This document shows positions 17,464 through 25,544 of a stretch of DNA of 64,000 nucleotides, piece after piece. Below the pieces are notes generated by a model. It was not told where the DNA came from. It searched no databases and saw only the letters and a program-made list of their open reading frames with translations. Location: contig NZ_CANLZM010000012.1 of assembly GCF_947495565.1 (NCBI RefSeq), positions 52,689-116,688 of the forward strand, read 5' to 3'. The stretch is from an uncultured Pontibacter sp. (GTDB lineage Bacteria; Bacteroidota; Bacteroidia; Cytophagales; Hymenobacteraceae). The stretch's first letter is position 1, and every line of letters begins with the position of its first letter. Both the position numbers and the translations under genes were made by a program.

Positions 17464-17934
17464 ATGGCAAACTTAACAACCAGAAGAAACAGAGGAAGTA
17501 TGGCTCCGGCACGTTCTGTTTTCTCTGACTTCTTCAGCGATGTAGATCGTTTTTTCGACAATAACCTCTGGGGTATGCCTTCGCGCATGGGCCAGCAAAT
17601 GATGTCTAACGTGCCGGCCACCAATATCCGCGAAACTGAGCAAGGCTATGATATTGAGGTCGCTGCTCCTGGTATGAAAAAAGACCACTTCAACATAGAC
17701 GTGAACGAAGGGATGTTGACCATCAGCTCTGAGAAGGAGGAGGAAAAGGAAGATGAGCAGGACAACTATACCCGCCGGGAGTATAACTACAGCTCGTTTA
17801 GCCGCTCTTTCCGCTTGCCTGAGTCAGTGAAAGAAGAGGATATAAAAGCAAGCTATAAGGATGGCGTGCTGCACGTATCAGTGCCAAAAGGCAAGGAGCA
17901 GGAGCGCCCTCGCCGCAAAATCAATATTGAGTAA
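17464..17934 (+). CDS. Hsp20/alpha-crystallin family small heat-shock protein
   Basis: 156 residues. The N-terminal arm carries VFSDFFSDVDRFFDNN and the alpha-crystallin domain runs from about residue 45 (VPATNIRETEQGYDIEVAAPGMKKDHF) to 140. It includes the conserved SFRLPESVKEEDIKASYKDGVLHVSVPK block with the GVL core. The tail ends in KINIE, an IxI-like assembly motif. Small heat-shock proteins are ATP-independent holdases that keep unfolding proteins soluble under stress. The start is set by an AGGAGG site and the gene is closed by a strong bidirectional terminator. It is a single-gene unit. Confidence 0.93.
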   Translation: MANLTTRRNRGSMAPARSVFSDFFSDVDRFFDNNLWGMPSRMGQQMMSNVPATNIRETEQGYDIEVAAPGMKKDHFNIDVNEGMLTISSEKEEEKEDEQDNYTRREYNYSSFSRSFRLPESVKEEDIKASYKDGVLHVSVPKGKEQERPRRKINIE

Positions 17935-17950
17935 CAGAGCAACAGGTTAA

Positions 17951-17993
17951 AAAAGGCAGGGCCGGGAAGTAAATTCCCGGCCCTGCCTTTTTT
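17951..17993. terminator. Bidirectional terminator between Hsp20 and the matrixin gene
   Basis: Perfect 18-base arms at 17951-17968 and 17974-17991 (core GGCAGGGCCGGGAA) around a five-base loop, with A and T runs at the two ends. It lies between convergent genes ending at 17934 and 17999 and serves both strands. Confidence 0.88.
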
Positions 17994-17998
17994 ATGCT

Positions 17999-20128
17999 TT
18001 ACTGTTTCAGAATCCTTTCTGTGCCGCTTCTGCTGCCTTCCTGCCACCGCAGGAAATAAATACCAGCTGCCAGCCCATCCAGATCAATGGTGTAGGAGTT
18101 GGTGCCGGAGCTAAAGGTAAGCAAGTAGTTTTTTACCTCCTGCCCTTTGGCGCTGTACAATTGCACTTCCATTTTTACGCTGCTGCTTACCAGGTACCGT
18201 AGCGTGAGCTGGCTGTTTTCGCCGGCTACTGGGTTCGGGAAATAACGCAGCACACGAATATCGGCGGGGTTTACCACCACCACGCGCGGAGAGAAACTGC
18301 TCTCCCTGTTAGTGTATACCACCTCCAACCGGTAGTATGACTGCTCGCGCAGCGGGTCTGGGTCCGTAAAAGTATAAAACAGGTCTGTGTTGCTTGGCCC
18401 GTCTGCGTCTACAGTGCCCACATCCACCCACGATACGCCGTCAGGGCTGCGCTGTACAATAAAGCGGTCCACATCCTGCTCCTCACGGGTAGTCCACTCT
18501 ACCTGCACGGCATTAGACGTAGTAAAATCTGCTTCTACGGTCAGGATTTCGGGTGCCAGGTTACACTCTCCGTTCGTGTTAGGCTGTATGGGCGGCACCT
18601 CACAAACATTTTCGCCGGTGCTCGTGGCCATTACCAATTCCGCACCGTTTATGTCAAGCTGGCTCAGGTCGCGCTCCAAACGGGCAAACTCGATAGCATA
18701 GTACATCACAGCCTGCGGTATAATCACGTGGCCCAGTTGGTGCGCGTGCCCTAGCTCGTGTAGCATAACAGTCTCAAAGTCGAATTGCTGCCCGCCTGGC
18801 CCTCCTGGACCGTACTGCCAGTTAATTTCGCTGTTGATTTCCATATCAAACTCTGATACCCAAAACAGCGTGTCGTCGGTTATGAGGCTGCGGCAGCCTT
18901 CGTAACGGCTAATGGTACGCGCCAGCACCGACTCACCTACTGTAGACTGCGACGCAAACCGTACCACAGAAGAGCCATCGTCAGAGGCTGAGTTGATAGA
19001 AGTAAGCCCGCCCAGCGTCCAGTTTACCTCCGATACGCATACCCACGTATTCACCGCCCGGCGAAAGCCCTCTTTGGCAGCCAGCCTGCTATCCATACTT
19101 TCTGAAAACAATATAGTATAACCGCCGGCACCGTTCTGGTCGGTAAGTATGGGTTGGAAAGACTTGTTGTCGAAATCAATGTTAGAGTAGGCAAACTCCA
19201 GCCTGATAGGTATGGCAGAGGTAAAAGAACTTCCATCGTTTGTAGTTACCCGGATTGGGCCGGAGCCCGCTGTTCCGTCATCCTGCATTACCGACGGGAT
19301 GTACATTCTGATGCGGGTGTTGCTCCAAGAAATATACTCTGAAGGAAGCGGTCTCACGAACGTCTGTCCGCCATCGTCGGCGTTTTTGAACTCCACAAAA
19401 CCGTTGCCGCGGCTATTGCCAAAGCCAGTCCCGTTGATAGTAAGTATGGTGCCTGTGCCTGCACTGGCCACAGTCGGTGAGAAGGTGGTGACAATCGGTG
19501 CCATAGTGCTTTGCTCCTGCTTTTGCGCATCCTGCACAGATGCGGCCTTAAGCTTTTGATTTTCGGAGATAGTCCGGAACTGCTGGCCCGTTTTGCTGCT
19601 TACGGCATCGTATAGTTCCTTTACGCTACTGTAGTTTTCAAAAACGCCATTGGCTGTGCGGTTTTCCACATCGTACCGCACAAAACCCTGCTCGCTGCCG
19701 TAGGCGCGGGTGCTAAAGGCTGTGTTGCCGGGAGTTCGCTGCAGCATCTGCTGGCGTTTCAGGAAGAATATGCCCTGCTGCCCGGGTTTTAGTTTAAGCG
19801 CCGTAGAGAACACATGTTTCTTAAGGCCTACGGTGCCTCCTTCGGTTATTACTTCAATCTGCTCGGCCTGTACCTCGCCTTTAAAAGATTTGTATACTTT
19901 AATAATGCTGGAAGTATAGATATTTTCTTTTCGAGTGTCCCAGAAAGACTCCTGCCGCACCACTTCGCCTTCTATCACCATCTCAGACTGCTGCACACGT
20001 TCCTGCAGCGTTAGCGGCAACATATGCTGGGTATCAGAGGCAAAAGCGAGGGAAGAAAACAGGAAGAGGAGCAGCAGTGTATGCGCAGTACGCAGCCATG
20101 GCTGGGGTGGAGGTAGCATTTTAGCCAT
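17999..20128 (-). CDS. Secreted matrixin-like metalloprotease with IPT and T9SS sorting domains
   Basis: 709 residues from ATG 20128; the longest frame uses a TTG ten codons earlier. A signal peptide (about 1-31) is followed by an N-terminal beta region. Next come an IPT/TIG domain (about 209-312, PIVTTFSPTVASAGTGTILTING), a metzincin catalytic domain with HELGHAHQLGH (HExxHxxGxxH, about 457-467) and a likely Met-turn (AVMYY, about 475). A fibronectin-like region (about 525-625) precedes a type-A T9SS C-terminal sorting domain with FPNPV, LYSAKGQEV and AAGIYFLRW. The protein should cross the outer membrane through the T9SS whose parts are encoded at 49-62 kb. Substrate is unknown. Confidence 0.87.
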   Translation of the reverse strand: MAKMLPPPQPWLRTAHTLLLLFLFSSLAFASDTQHMLPLTLQERVQQSEMVIEGEVVRQESFWDTRKENIYTSSIIKVYKSFKGEVQAEQIEVITEGGTVGLKKHVFSTALKLKPGQQGIFFLKRQQMLQRTPGNTAFSTRAYGSEQGFVRYDVENRTANGVFENYSSVKELYDAVSSKTGQQFRTISENQKLKAASVQDAQKQEQSTMAPIVTTFSPTVASAGTGTILTINGTGFGNSRGNGFVEFKNADDGGQTFVRPLPSEYISWSNTRIRMYIPSVMQDDGTAGSGPIRVTTNDGSSFTSAIPIRLEFAYSNIDFDNKSFQPILTDQNGAGGYTILFSESMDSRLAAKEGFRRAVNTWVCVSEVNWTLGGLTSINSASDDGSSVVRFASQSTVGESVLARTISRYEGCRSLITDDTLFWVSEFDMEINSEINWQYGPGGPGGQQFDFETVMLHELGHAHQLGHVIIPQAVMYYAIEFARLERDLSQLDINGAELVMATSTGENVCEVPPIQPNTNGECNLAPEILTVEADFTTSNAVQVEWTTREEQDVDRFIVQRSPDGVSWVDVGTVDADGPSNTDLFYTFTDPDPLREQSYYRLEVVYTNRESSFSPRVVVVNPADIRVLRYFPNPVAGENSQLTLRYLVSSSVKMEVQLYSAKGQEVKNYLLTFSSGTNSYTIDLDGLAAGIYFLRWQEGSRSGTERILKQ

Positions 20129-20269
20129 AAAGAAATGTATGGGTGATGATGGTTTCAAAATAATCTTTTAGGATAGCCTTGCAGCAGGCACGTTTATTTA
20201 CGCAATTTAACCTATGCAGGGATGTGAATATAATATATAAAGTATAACCCGACAGGCAGTTAAAAGTAT

Positions 20270-20304
20270 AAAGCCTACCTTTATCAACTTTAAAGGTAGG
20301 CTTT
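20270..20304 (-). terminator. Terminator after the M56 peptidase gene
   Basis: AAAGCCTACCTTTA (20270-20283) pairs perfectly with TAAAGGTAGGCTTT (20291-20304), about 40 bases after the M56 stop codon. An AAGTATA word abuts the left arm (about 20265). Confidence 0.72.
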
Positions 20305-20342
20305 ATTACGCATTATGCATATATAAGATACTGCAGGGCTAA

Positions 20343-22331
20343 TTACCTCCTGTTAGGCTCCATCCACTTTTTATACTTCTCATACACCTCCTTCGGCTGC
20401 TTTTTACCGTTGATGGACAGTTCCCCGTTATTGATCTGGATGTTCAGGTTGCTGCTGTCGCTCTCTATTATCCCGTCTTTCACGAGCTCCTCCTTCATCT
20501 GGCGCATGTTTTCGGCATGTTGCTGGCGTCGCTCCTGCATTTCTGCTCTCCGTACTTCCATCTCGGTTCTGCGGGCCTGCATTTCTTGCTGCCGCGCCTC
20601 TTGGCGGGCTTTCATTTCAGCGGCTCTTTGGTGGTTTCTGATCATATGCTCTTTGTGTCTCAGGCTGTCTTGGGCTATACGCTTAACAATTACTTCCCGT
20701 TCAAACCTGTTCATGGCCTGCTCTTCCTCCTGCTCGTAGCGCTCCATTTCCTCTTTGTACTGCTCCATTTCCCGCTCATATGCTTTCTGCTCTTTCTTGC
20801 TCGCGCCAACCGGCGGTGCAGGCGGGGCTGGCGGAGGAGGAGGGGCAAGTCCCGGCGCTGGTACAGCAGGCTGAGGCGGCAAAGGTGGCAGTGGAGGCAT
20901 ACCCGGTGCAGGTGGCAGCGGCGGAACGCCATCTCCAGCATGACGCTCTATAATGATCCGCTCTTCTCTTACATTTTCCCTAGCTTGGGCTAGGGCCTCC
21001 CGCTCCTGTTGCAGCAGCATTTCCACCTCCTCACGATTTGCTTTAGGTGCATTATCCGCTATTTGCAGGCGCTGGTCTACCAGCGTCTTATACTTGTCTA
21101 TGTCTTTTTTAGGAATGCGCTTACCGTCTACGTACAGCTGCTTTACTTTGCCTTTCTTGTTGGTGATAATCACGACATTGCGGCTATTGCCTGTAGTATC
21201 CTGCGCTACAAAACTTATTGCTGTGGCGGTTTCATCCATCGCCTCGGCATCAGCTGCTGCCTCTATTATAGGTGTGTTTTTTTTCTGAGCCTCCAGAGGC
21301 TTACGCTCCGCCATTGCCCCAACTGACACGGCCAGCAAGCCTACCACCAGCACCAGACCAGCGGCAAAGCCTTCGGTAAAGGTTGGCTTCAGCGGCTGCC
21401 CCACCAGGCGTTTGATGCGATTCATCAAGGAGCCGCGCTGCCCCGAAAAAGCAACGACCATACTTGGTGCGGCTGGCATACGCATCGCCTCCAATTCGGC
21501 AAGGGCACGGGCATAGGTGATGGAGTCGCCGCAGAGGGCCACGGCCACGTCATCGCAGCAGTGCTCTCGCTCGGCACGCACCACCCCAGACACCCACCAC
21601 ATAGCCGGATGATAAAAGTACAGCATATCAACCACCAACTGCAGCAGGTTTAGCAGGTAATCTTTACGTAGGATATGCGCCAGTTCATGGGCAAGTATGG
21701 CCTCCACTTGTGCCTGTGTAAGGCCGGTAACCGCTCCGACTGGCAGCAAAATCACAGGCTTGGCAACGCCTATGGCCATGGGCACCTGCACCAGCGCAGA
21801 CTCCGCCAGCCGTACTGCCTGCCGCATACCCATACGCCTTTGCAGCATGTGCAGCTTTTGTTGCCACTGCTCACTCAAGGCTGAGGTTTTGTAATGGCGC
21901 AGGCGCTGTGTATAAGCCAAGCCACCTGTAAAGCGTAAGGCCATCAGCAACAGGCCCAGCAGCCACACGGTTACCAGCAGCGGCAGGTGCTGCTCAAAGT
22001 ATACTTGCGCTATGCCCAACGGATCAGCCCAAAATGATGCATTTATAATACCAGCTGGCACTACAGCTGCTATAGCCATACTTTGTTGCGGCGCAGCAAC
22101 AGCCGCTGGTTTGCTAAAATAGTAGGCAAAAGTACCTATAGAGAGCAGCAGTTGCACCAGCATAGCCGAGCTGGCCACAGCATAGCGCACGCGGGCCGGT
22201 TGGCGGTGCATCAGCACCAGCAACAGGCTCAGGAGCAGTGCCACAAAAGCTCCTTGCCACAGGGCGTGCAGTAAGGTCCAGCCAAGCGCGCTTACCAGTG
22301 CCTCTGGCATCAGGTTTTCAATTAAATTCAT
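20343..22331 (-). CDS. M56 (BlaR1-type) membrane metallopeptidase
   Basis: 662 residues. Membrane helices lie near 18-40, 50-72 and 115-135. Then comes the zinc site HELAH (215-219) with a downstream glutamate in RAEREHCCDD (about 252-261), and a fourth helix near 315-335. The C-terminal part is unlike BlaR1: no penicillin-binding sensor, but a Pro-rich stretch (about 470-515) followed by a highly charged, probably coiled-coil Glu/Arg/Gln region to about 620. The start codon overlaps the stop of the BlaI-type repressor gene (ATGA). By analogy with BlaR1-BlaI the protease would respond to an envelope signal and lead to loss of the repressor. Confidence 0.88.
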   Translation of the reverse strand: MNLIENLMPEALVSALGWTLLHALWQGAFVALLLSLLLVLMHRQPARVRYAVASSAMLVQLLLSIGTFAYYFSKPAAVAAPQQSMAIAAVVPAGIINASFWADPLGIAQVYFEQHLPLLVTVWLLGLLLMALRFTGGLAYTQRLRHYKTSALSEQWQQKLHMLQRRMGMRQAVRLAESALVQVPMAIGVAKPVILLPVGAVTGLTQAQVEAILAHELAHILRKDYLLNLLQLVVDMLYFYHPAMWWVSGVVRAEREHCCDDVAVALCGDSITYARALAELEAMRMPAAPSMVVAFSGQRGSLMNRIKRLVGQPLKPTFTEGFAAGLVLVVGLLAVSVGAMAERKPLEAQKKNTPIIEAAADAEAMDETATAISFVAQDTTGNSRNVVIITNKKGKVKQLYVDGKRIPKKDIDKYKTLVDQRLQIADNAPKANREEVEMLLQQEREALAQARENVREERIIIERHAGDGVPPLPPAPGMPPLPPLPPQPAVPAPGLAPPPPPAPPAPPVGASKKEQKAYEREMEQYKEEMERYEQEEEQAMNRFEREVIVKRIAQDSLRHKEHMIRNHQRAAEMKARQEARQQEMQARRTEMEVRRAEMQERRQQHAENMRQMKEELVKDGIIESDSSNLNIQINNGELSINGKKQPKEVYEKYKKWMEPNRR

Positions 22332-22717
22332 TTGGTACCTCCTTCCAGTTTATCTAACAAGTTTCTGATTTCGTCAAGTTCTTCTTTGGATGTGCGGCTG
22401 TTGCCGAGCGCCTGCATGACCAGTTTGCTGGCCGAACCCCGGAAGGCTGTATCTAAGAAGCGGTTTAACAGCTGCTGCTGTGTATGCTCCTCCTGCAGCA
22501 GTGGCTTAAAAATGTGTGATCGGCTCGATTTATCAGCCGCCAGCATGCCTTTCTCCGTCATCAGCTGCATAATTTTGAGGGTAGTGGTGTAGCCGGCATC
22601 TTTGGATTTGCTCAACTCCTCGTGCACGAAACGTACTGTGCTTGGGCCGTGCTGCCAAAGCACCTGTAGTATCTCCAGCTCTGATTCGGTAGGTTTCGGA
22701 ATTTGCGGTAAGGCCAT
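22328..22717 (-). CDS. BlaI/MecI/CopY family transcriptional repressor
   Basis: 129 residues from ATG 22717; an in-frame start 14 codons earlier at 22759 is less likely. The winged helix reads PTESELEILQVLWQHGPSTVRFVHEELSKS then GYTTTLKIMQLMTEKGMLAAD, with a C-terminal dimerisation helix. Members repress their own operon by binding dyads and are cleaved when the M56 partner is activated. Two matching 16-base palindromes lie immediately upstream (22765-22780 and 22795-22810). The stop codon overlaps the M56 start, so the two are translationally coupled. Confidence 0.92.
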   Translation of the reverse strand: MALPQIPKPTESELEILQVLWQHGPSTVRFVHEELSKSKDAGYTTTLKIMQLMTEKGMLAADKSSRSHIFKPLLQEEHTQQQLLNRFLDTAFRGSASKLVMQALGNSRTSKEELDEIRNLLDKLEGGTK

Positions 22718-22764
22718 AAGGTTGATGTAGTTATGCTTTGTTCCAAGGTTGTACTGCAAGTATA

Positions 22765-22780
22765 TACGAATAGTTTCGTA
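22765..22780. promoter_or_regulatory. Operator 1 for the BlaI-type repressor
   Basis: TACGAATAGTTTCGTA, arms TACGAA/TTCGTA around four bases. It matches operator 2 in the outer bases and length. Position just upstream of the repressor gene fits autoregulation; binding itself is inferred. Confidence 0.65.
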
Positions 22781-22794
22781 ATAAGAAATGTATT

Positions 22795-22810
22795 TACGAT
22801 TTTTTTCGTA
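22795..22810. promoter_or_regulatory. Operator 2 for the BlaI-type repressor
   Basis: TACGATTTTTTTCGTA, a 16-base dyad with the same TACGA/TCGTA ends as operator 1. The centres are exactly 30 bases apart, about three helical turns, so two repressor dimers would lie on the same DNA face. Confidence 0.62.
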
Positions 22811-22956
22811 GTTACTGGTGATAGAGAGAGGTTTTAGTTGGGGAATTATTTTTAATGGGCATTCTGCGCTGCTGCTTTATACAACTAGAAACAAGGTGTA
22901 CTTTGTAGCTGCTGTTTATCCACGGCTTTACAAGCGGCTTGTTTCATTTTATACTT

Positions 22957-23181
22957 TGGCTCCCTCTGGGCCGGGAGGCCTCGTTCTGGGGGTAGGGGCC
23001 CTTGATAAGGGCGTCGCGCTGCCTACATTTCCTTTGCTCCTGCGTCGCAATTTCGCTGAATCGAAACAGTAAATATAGAAGGCGCTCAACCCAAAGGCTG
23101 GGATCAGTTTTCGATAGTCACCGCTGACGGAGCTTCAGCAGAGTTCCCCGCCTTAGCCAAGGAGGGGTTAGGGATGGTTGG
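22957..23181 (-). repeat. Dispersed intergenic repeat, copy A
   Basis: About 225 bases that reappear as the reverse complement at 44361-44640 with clear identity over several blocks, including GGGTTGAGCGCCTTCTA and GACGCAGGAGCAAAGGAAAT read on the minus strand. Internal hairpins such as GCCCTTgatAAGGGC are visible. No long frame with coding character is present. It lies in a 730-base gene-free region. Confidence 0.75.
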
Positions 23182-23447
23182 ATGATACAAGCTGACGGAG
23201 CTTTCCAAAGTCCCCTTTCGAAGGCGCAGGGGGATGACAATCGTTTCCAGATTCCCCTCTCGGGAGGGGCTAGGGGTGGGTTTGCATCTGCTGCTATTGC
23301 TAGCCACTACAAAACTTGTACTTGGCCTAAGCAAATACAAATTCACTTCCTTAGCTAAGAAAGCGTTGTTAGACTTGGCAAATAGTAAAGTGGCAGCAGC
23401 AAAGCTTATACTTTACTCCTGCCACCAGCACACTTTTAGATTTCATA
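23182..23447. other. Repeat-flanking region with further CCCCT/AGGGG inverted blocks
   Basis: This stretch continues the repetitive character: GCTGACGGAGCTTTCC resembles GCTGACGGAGCTTCAG inside copy A, and CCCCTCTCGGGAGGGG near 23255-23270 is a perfect short hairpin. It ends at the 3' side of the TPM gene. No gene is supported. Confidence 0.5.
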
Positions 23448-24224
23448 CTACCAACTGCTGCTGGCGCCGCCACCGCCGAAGCCTCCTCCGCCAAAACCGC
23501 CGAAGCCTCCTCCGCCACCGCCACCGCCAAACATGCCGCCGCCAGAGCGGAAGGTGCCGAAGCCGCCAGGCACAATAACAGGTCCGCCGAAAGTGCGGGC
23601 ATAGCGTCTGCCGCCACGGCCACCGCCGCCTCCGCCACCCATTCTGGAAAGTATAAATACCACCAGTATAACAATGACGATGATGAAAATCAGTGATGGG
23701 CCTCCTTCGCCTCGCTCTCCTACCTCTGAAGGATCAGCTTGGTAAGCCCCACTGGCGAGTTCGATAATCAGAGTAGTGGCTTGGTCGATGCCTTGGTAAA
23801 ACTGCCCCTGCGAGAAAGCTGGTTTCAGGGTACGCTCTGTAATGCGTTTGGCAATGGCATCGGGAATGTACTCTTCCAGCCCGTAGCCGGTTTGTATAGT
23901 AACTGTTCGCTCCTCCTTCGCTACAAGTATCATTATGCCGTTGTCATACTTTCCGGATCCTACGCCCCAAAGTTCGCCTAGCTCTGCGGCATACTGGTTA
24001 GGGTCATAACCACCGATAGAGGTTAGCAAGGCCACCGTAATTTGTGTGGAAGTAGTATCGGAATAGTTGACAAGCTTCTGCTCCAGCGCCTGCTCCTCCT
24101 GCGGGGTAAGCATGTCCGCATAGTCATTTACCAGGCGGTTGGGCTTAGGCGGAAAATCACTGCTTTGCGCAAAGGCTATAAGGCTCAGAAAACAGAAGTG
24201 TAGGAAAAGGAATAGGTGCTTCAT
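23448..24224 (-). CDS. TPM domain protein with Gly-rich C-terminus
   Basis: 258 residues: signal peptide (MKHLFLFLHFCFLSLIAFAQ), a TPM/Psb32-type domain (about 25-165, with VNDYADMLTPQEEQALEQKL, GIMILVAKEERTVTIQTGYGLEEYIPD and TLIIEL), one membrane helix (about 177-196), then a Gly-rich tail of about 55 residues ending GGGASSSW. TPM proteins are periplasmic-facing with proposed phosphatase or assembly roles. The gene is last in a run LemA - TPM - TPM, a frequent cluster in Bacteroidota. The tail is low complexity with no predicted fold. Confidence 0.88.
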   Translation of the reverse strand: MKHLFLFLHFCFLSLIAFAQSSDFPPKPNRLVNDYADMLTPQEEQALEQKLVNYSDTTSTQITVALLTSIGGYDPNQYAAELGELWGVGSGKYDNGIMILVAKEERTVTIQTGYGLEEYIPDAIAKRITERTLKPAFSQGQFYQGIDQATTLIIELASGAYQADPSEVGERGEGGPSLIFIIVIVILVVFILSRMGGGGGGGRGGRRYARTFGGPVIVPGGFGTFRSGGGMFGGGGGGGGFGGFGGGGFGGGGASSSW

Positions 24225-24232
24225 AAGTATGC

Positions 24233-24670
24233 TTATTCTCCAAAGGAGATATCGTCGCTCAGTTCGTTTGTGTCGCCGTGACGGTCATAAGGGAAATGCG
24301 CCTGCAGCTGCTCTCCGGCCATGCGTACGCCGCGTGCCAGCCCATCGGCGTACTTTTTCTGTTTGAAGTGCTTTATCACCTCTGCGGTAATATCCTCCCA
24401 GAAATGATCTGGCACAATGGCATTGATGCCCGCATCGCCAAGTACGGCAAACTGATGGTCTTCCAGGGCTACATAAAACAGTACACCGTTGCGGAGCTCC
24501 GTCTGGTGCATGTGCAGTTCGGCAAAAACCTCTGTGGCGCGGTCCAGTACATCGCCTTCGCAGTTGCTTTCTATGTGCACCCGTATTTCACCGGAGGTTT
24601 TCTGTTCGGCATCCTTTATGGCTGCAATTATATGCTGCTCATCGGCCGGGGTGATTGTGTCTCTAGGCAT
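24233..24670 (-). CDS. Short TPM domain protein
   Basis: 145 residues from ATG 24670; the longest frame adds 20 codons from an AT-rich repeat. No signal peptide. The domain reads IKDAEQKTSGEIRVHIES, then NGVLFYVALEDHQFAVLGDAGIN and ITAEVIKHFKQKKYADGLARGV, which is the compact cytosolic-type TPM found beside a membrane-anchored TPM. Only 8 bases separate it from the next TPM gene, so the two are co-translated. The function of the LemA/TPM set is not established; envelope protein quality control has been suggested. Confidence 0.87.
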   Translation of the reverse strand: MPRDTITPADEQHIIAAIKDAEQKTSGEIRVHIESNCEGDVLDRATEVFAELHMHQTELRNGVLFYVALEDHQFAVLGDAGINAIVPDHFWEDITAEVIKHFKQKKYADGLARGVRMAGEQLQAHFPYDRHGDTNELSDDISFGE

Positions 24671-24692
24671 AAAGCTTGATTGTTGATAGGTA

Positions 24693-24738
24693 ATTATTAA
24701 TTGTTGAAATACTCGTAAAGCAATCAACAATTAATAAT
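24693..24738. repeat. AT-rich inverted repeat between lemA and TPM genes
   Basis: ATTATTAATTGTTGA (24693-24707) is the exact reverse complement of TCAACAATTAATAAT (24724-24738). Words of the same kind (AATCAACAATTAAT) recur just before the GNAT gene near 35030-35057. It could act as a weak attenuator between co-oriented genes. Confidence 0.5.
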
Positions 24739-24745
24739 CAGCAAT

Positions 24746-25324
24746 TTAAAACTCTACCGTTGGGGCCTGTTGGGCTGCGGCATCTGCCTCGAAATAGCCT
24801 TTCTTCTCAAAATCGAACATGCCGGCGATGAGGTTGCGCGGGAAGGAACGGATATAGGAATTATAGTCCTGCACCGTCTCGTTAAACTTGCGGCGCTCTA
24901 CTGAAATGCGGTTCTCGGTGCCCTCCAGCTGTGCCTGCAACTCCAGGAAGTTCTGGTTGGCTTTTAGCTCCGGGTATCTTTCTACGGAAACAAGCAAGCG
25001 GCTTAAAGCTCCACTCAGCTCGCCCTGCGCCTGCTGAAAGCGCTGTATGTTCTCTGGGGTAAGGTTATCCGGGGTGATGTTGACACTGGTAGCCTTGGCG
25101 CGGGCCTCAATCACATCTGTAAGGGTTTCGCGCTCAAAGTTGGCAGCTCCTTTTACGGTATTCACCAGGTTTGGCACCAGGTCGGCGCGGCGCTGGTAGG
25201 CATTCTGCACATTGGCCCACTGCGATTCCACAGTTTCGTCTTTCTCAACCATCGTGTTGTAGCCGCAAGATGATTGGGAAGCTAAAATTACAAATCCAAT
25301 AAGGTAAAAAAACAGTCTTTTCAT
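24746..25324 (-). CDS. LemA family protein
   Basis: 192 residues. An N-terminal hydrophobic segment MKRLFFYLIGFVILASQSSCGYN may be a lipoprotein signal (Cys at about 20), though its lipobox is not canonical. The LemA helical bundle follows with VESQWANVQNAYQRRADLVPNLVNTVKG, FQQAQGELSGALSRLLVSVERYPELKANQNFLELQAQLEGTENRISVERRKFNETVQDYN. Unlike many LemA proteins the membrane anchor is at the extreme N-terminus and the bundle would face the periplasm or cytoplasm depending on processing. It leads the LemA-TPM-TPM run. Confidence 0.9.
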   Translation of the reverse strand: MKRLFFYLIGFVILASQSSCGYNTMVEKDETVESQWANVQNAYQRRADLVPNLVNTVKGAANFERETLTDVIEARAKATSVNITPDNLTPENIQRFQQAQGELSGALSRLLVSVERYPELKANQNFLELQAQLEGTENRISVERRKFNETVQDYNSYIRSFPRNLIAGMFDFEKKGYFEADAAAQQAPTVEF

Positions 25325-25544
25325 GGTTTTAAGTATATGATTTGCTATACGCTTTACTCGGCCTTTGAGGCCATATCAGTACGAATTTAGCAAACTCATG
25401 TTAGAAGAAGGCGGTAATTGTTTAAAAATTAATGTAACACTATCCTTTGATACCTGTAATAGAGCCGGCAGCCACATCCTTTTTAGACTGATTAATCTTT
25501 AATTTACAGTGTAAAATCAATATATTGCAGGAAAAGTATAGTTT

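Noticed and set aside
22818..23346. Open frames of 80-84 codons on both strands
   Set aside because: They coincide with the dispersed repeat; their Pro/Ser/Gly-rich text is what translated intergenic repeats of this phylum typically give.
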